The notes under the pieces: generated by a model | Told to the model about the DNA's origin: nothing | The model's input: only the letters and a program-made list of their open reading frames with translations | Database searches by the model: none | Translations under genes and position numbers: made by a program | Assembly (NCBI GenBank): GCA_029251375.1 | Contig: JAQXDL010000044.1 | Location: 124,001 to 188,000, forward strand | Direction of reading: 5' to 3' | Origin: Pseudomonadales bacterium | GTDB taxonomy: Bacteria > Pseudomonadota > Gammaproteobacteria > Pseudomonadales > Azotimanducaceae | Length of the DNA: 64,000 nucleotides | Shown: one piece after another, positions 63,731 through 64,000 of the stretch | Position numbering within the stretch: position 1 is the first letter of the stretch | How the letters are laid out: each line of letters begins with the position of its first letter

Positions 63731-64000
63731 AATAGGAATATCCAGTTGTGGAAGGCGCGCTTATGGGCATTGAGCATTAACTTAAAGCGCGCTACGGGTG
63801 AGGTCAAATACATCGTTCGGCAATCCGTAAACCAACTAGGCACAGTTATAAGGGTTTACTTTGCATCCGGCCAATCAACTCTTCACATCAGTTGTACGTG
63901 CTACCAGATTGGCTGGTTCAATGACAGGTGAACATCTCGTTAGGATTTGCTTTAATTCGTCGCGAATAAAATTTTCGCTCGATCAGTTTTGACTGCTCGG
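63731..64000. other. Window edge region with one inverted repeat
   Basis: No gene is called in the last 270 bp. An inverted repeat GCGCGCTT (63755-63762) with AAGCGCGC (63785-63792) across a 22-nt loop lies just upstream of the exporter gene's start and could act as an operator. A gene to the right, beyond the window, cannot be judged. Confidence 0.35.

Overview
The window reads as a chromosomal segment of a free-living, probably marine gammaproteobacterium. The reasons are a complete recC-recB-recD operon with a full-length RecC, an enterobacterial-type long (490 aa) ketol-acid reductoisomerase, RecQ, MsrB and a LytS/LytTR two-component pair, surrounded by a catabolic gene set typical of oligotrophic marine lineages: three class III (CaiB/BaiF) CoA-transferases, three Baeyer-Villiger-type flavin monooxygenases, two enoyl-CoA hydratases, a phytanoyl-CoA-type dioxygenase, a PQQ alcohol dehydrogenase and several VOC, EthD and PPOX proteins. 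The lineage is an inference from gene content; no rRNA or tRNA gene was seen. I saw no phage genes, transposase or CRISPR array.

Layout. 1-5.3 kb: tail of a SnoaL/DUF4440-like gene, an MFS exporter that may start with ATT, a small regulatory-looking protein, a LytS-type kinase with its LytTR regulator, and a Na+/Ca2+ antiporter. 5.3-11.7 kb: a DUF2147 protein, an exported PQQ-haem alcohol dehydrogenase, RecQ and a CoA-transferase. 12-15.7 kb: two tandem Baeyer-Villiger monooxygenases separated by a stem-loop and closed by a terminator. 15.8-18.4 kb: MATE exporter and MetY. 18.6-26.4 kb: a mixed catabolic and redox block (amidase, CoA-transferase, MaoC-like protein, DUF427, DUF899, MsrB, DsbA-like isomerase, enoyl-CoA hydratase). 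26.5-29.6 kb: a small protein coupled to a PhyH-type dioxygenase, then a third monooxygenase with a terminator. 29.7-38.3 kb: small VOC, EthD and PPOX proteins, an amidohydrolase lipoprotein, an alpha/beta hydrolase, a GldA-like dehydrogenase and a decayed membrane-protein gene. 38.6-42.6 kb: DUF3604 protein, membrane-anchored PpiC-like protein and HupE/UreJ-like membrane protein. 42.6-51.3 kb: recCBD. 51.3-64 kb: luciferase-like oxidoreductase, GPH transporter, IlvC, double-ATPase ModF-like protein, TMTC-like membrane TPR protein, an MFS remnant, a third CoA-transferase, an alpha/beta hydrolase and an Atm1-like ABC exporter.

How it could work together (inference): the monooxygenases convert ketones to esters or lactones, hydrolases and the amidase open them, CoA-transferases activate the acids, and hydratases or MaoC-like enzymes feed beta-oxidation. 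The least explained parts are the DUF3604-PpiC-HupE cluster, the 104 aa protein coupled to the PhyH dioxygenase, and the non-canonical start of the first MFS gene. Two genes are visibly decaying (30.2-30.6 kb and 59.2-59.6 kb).
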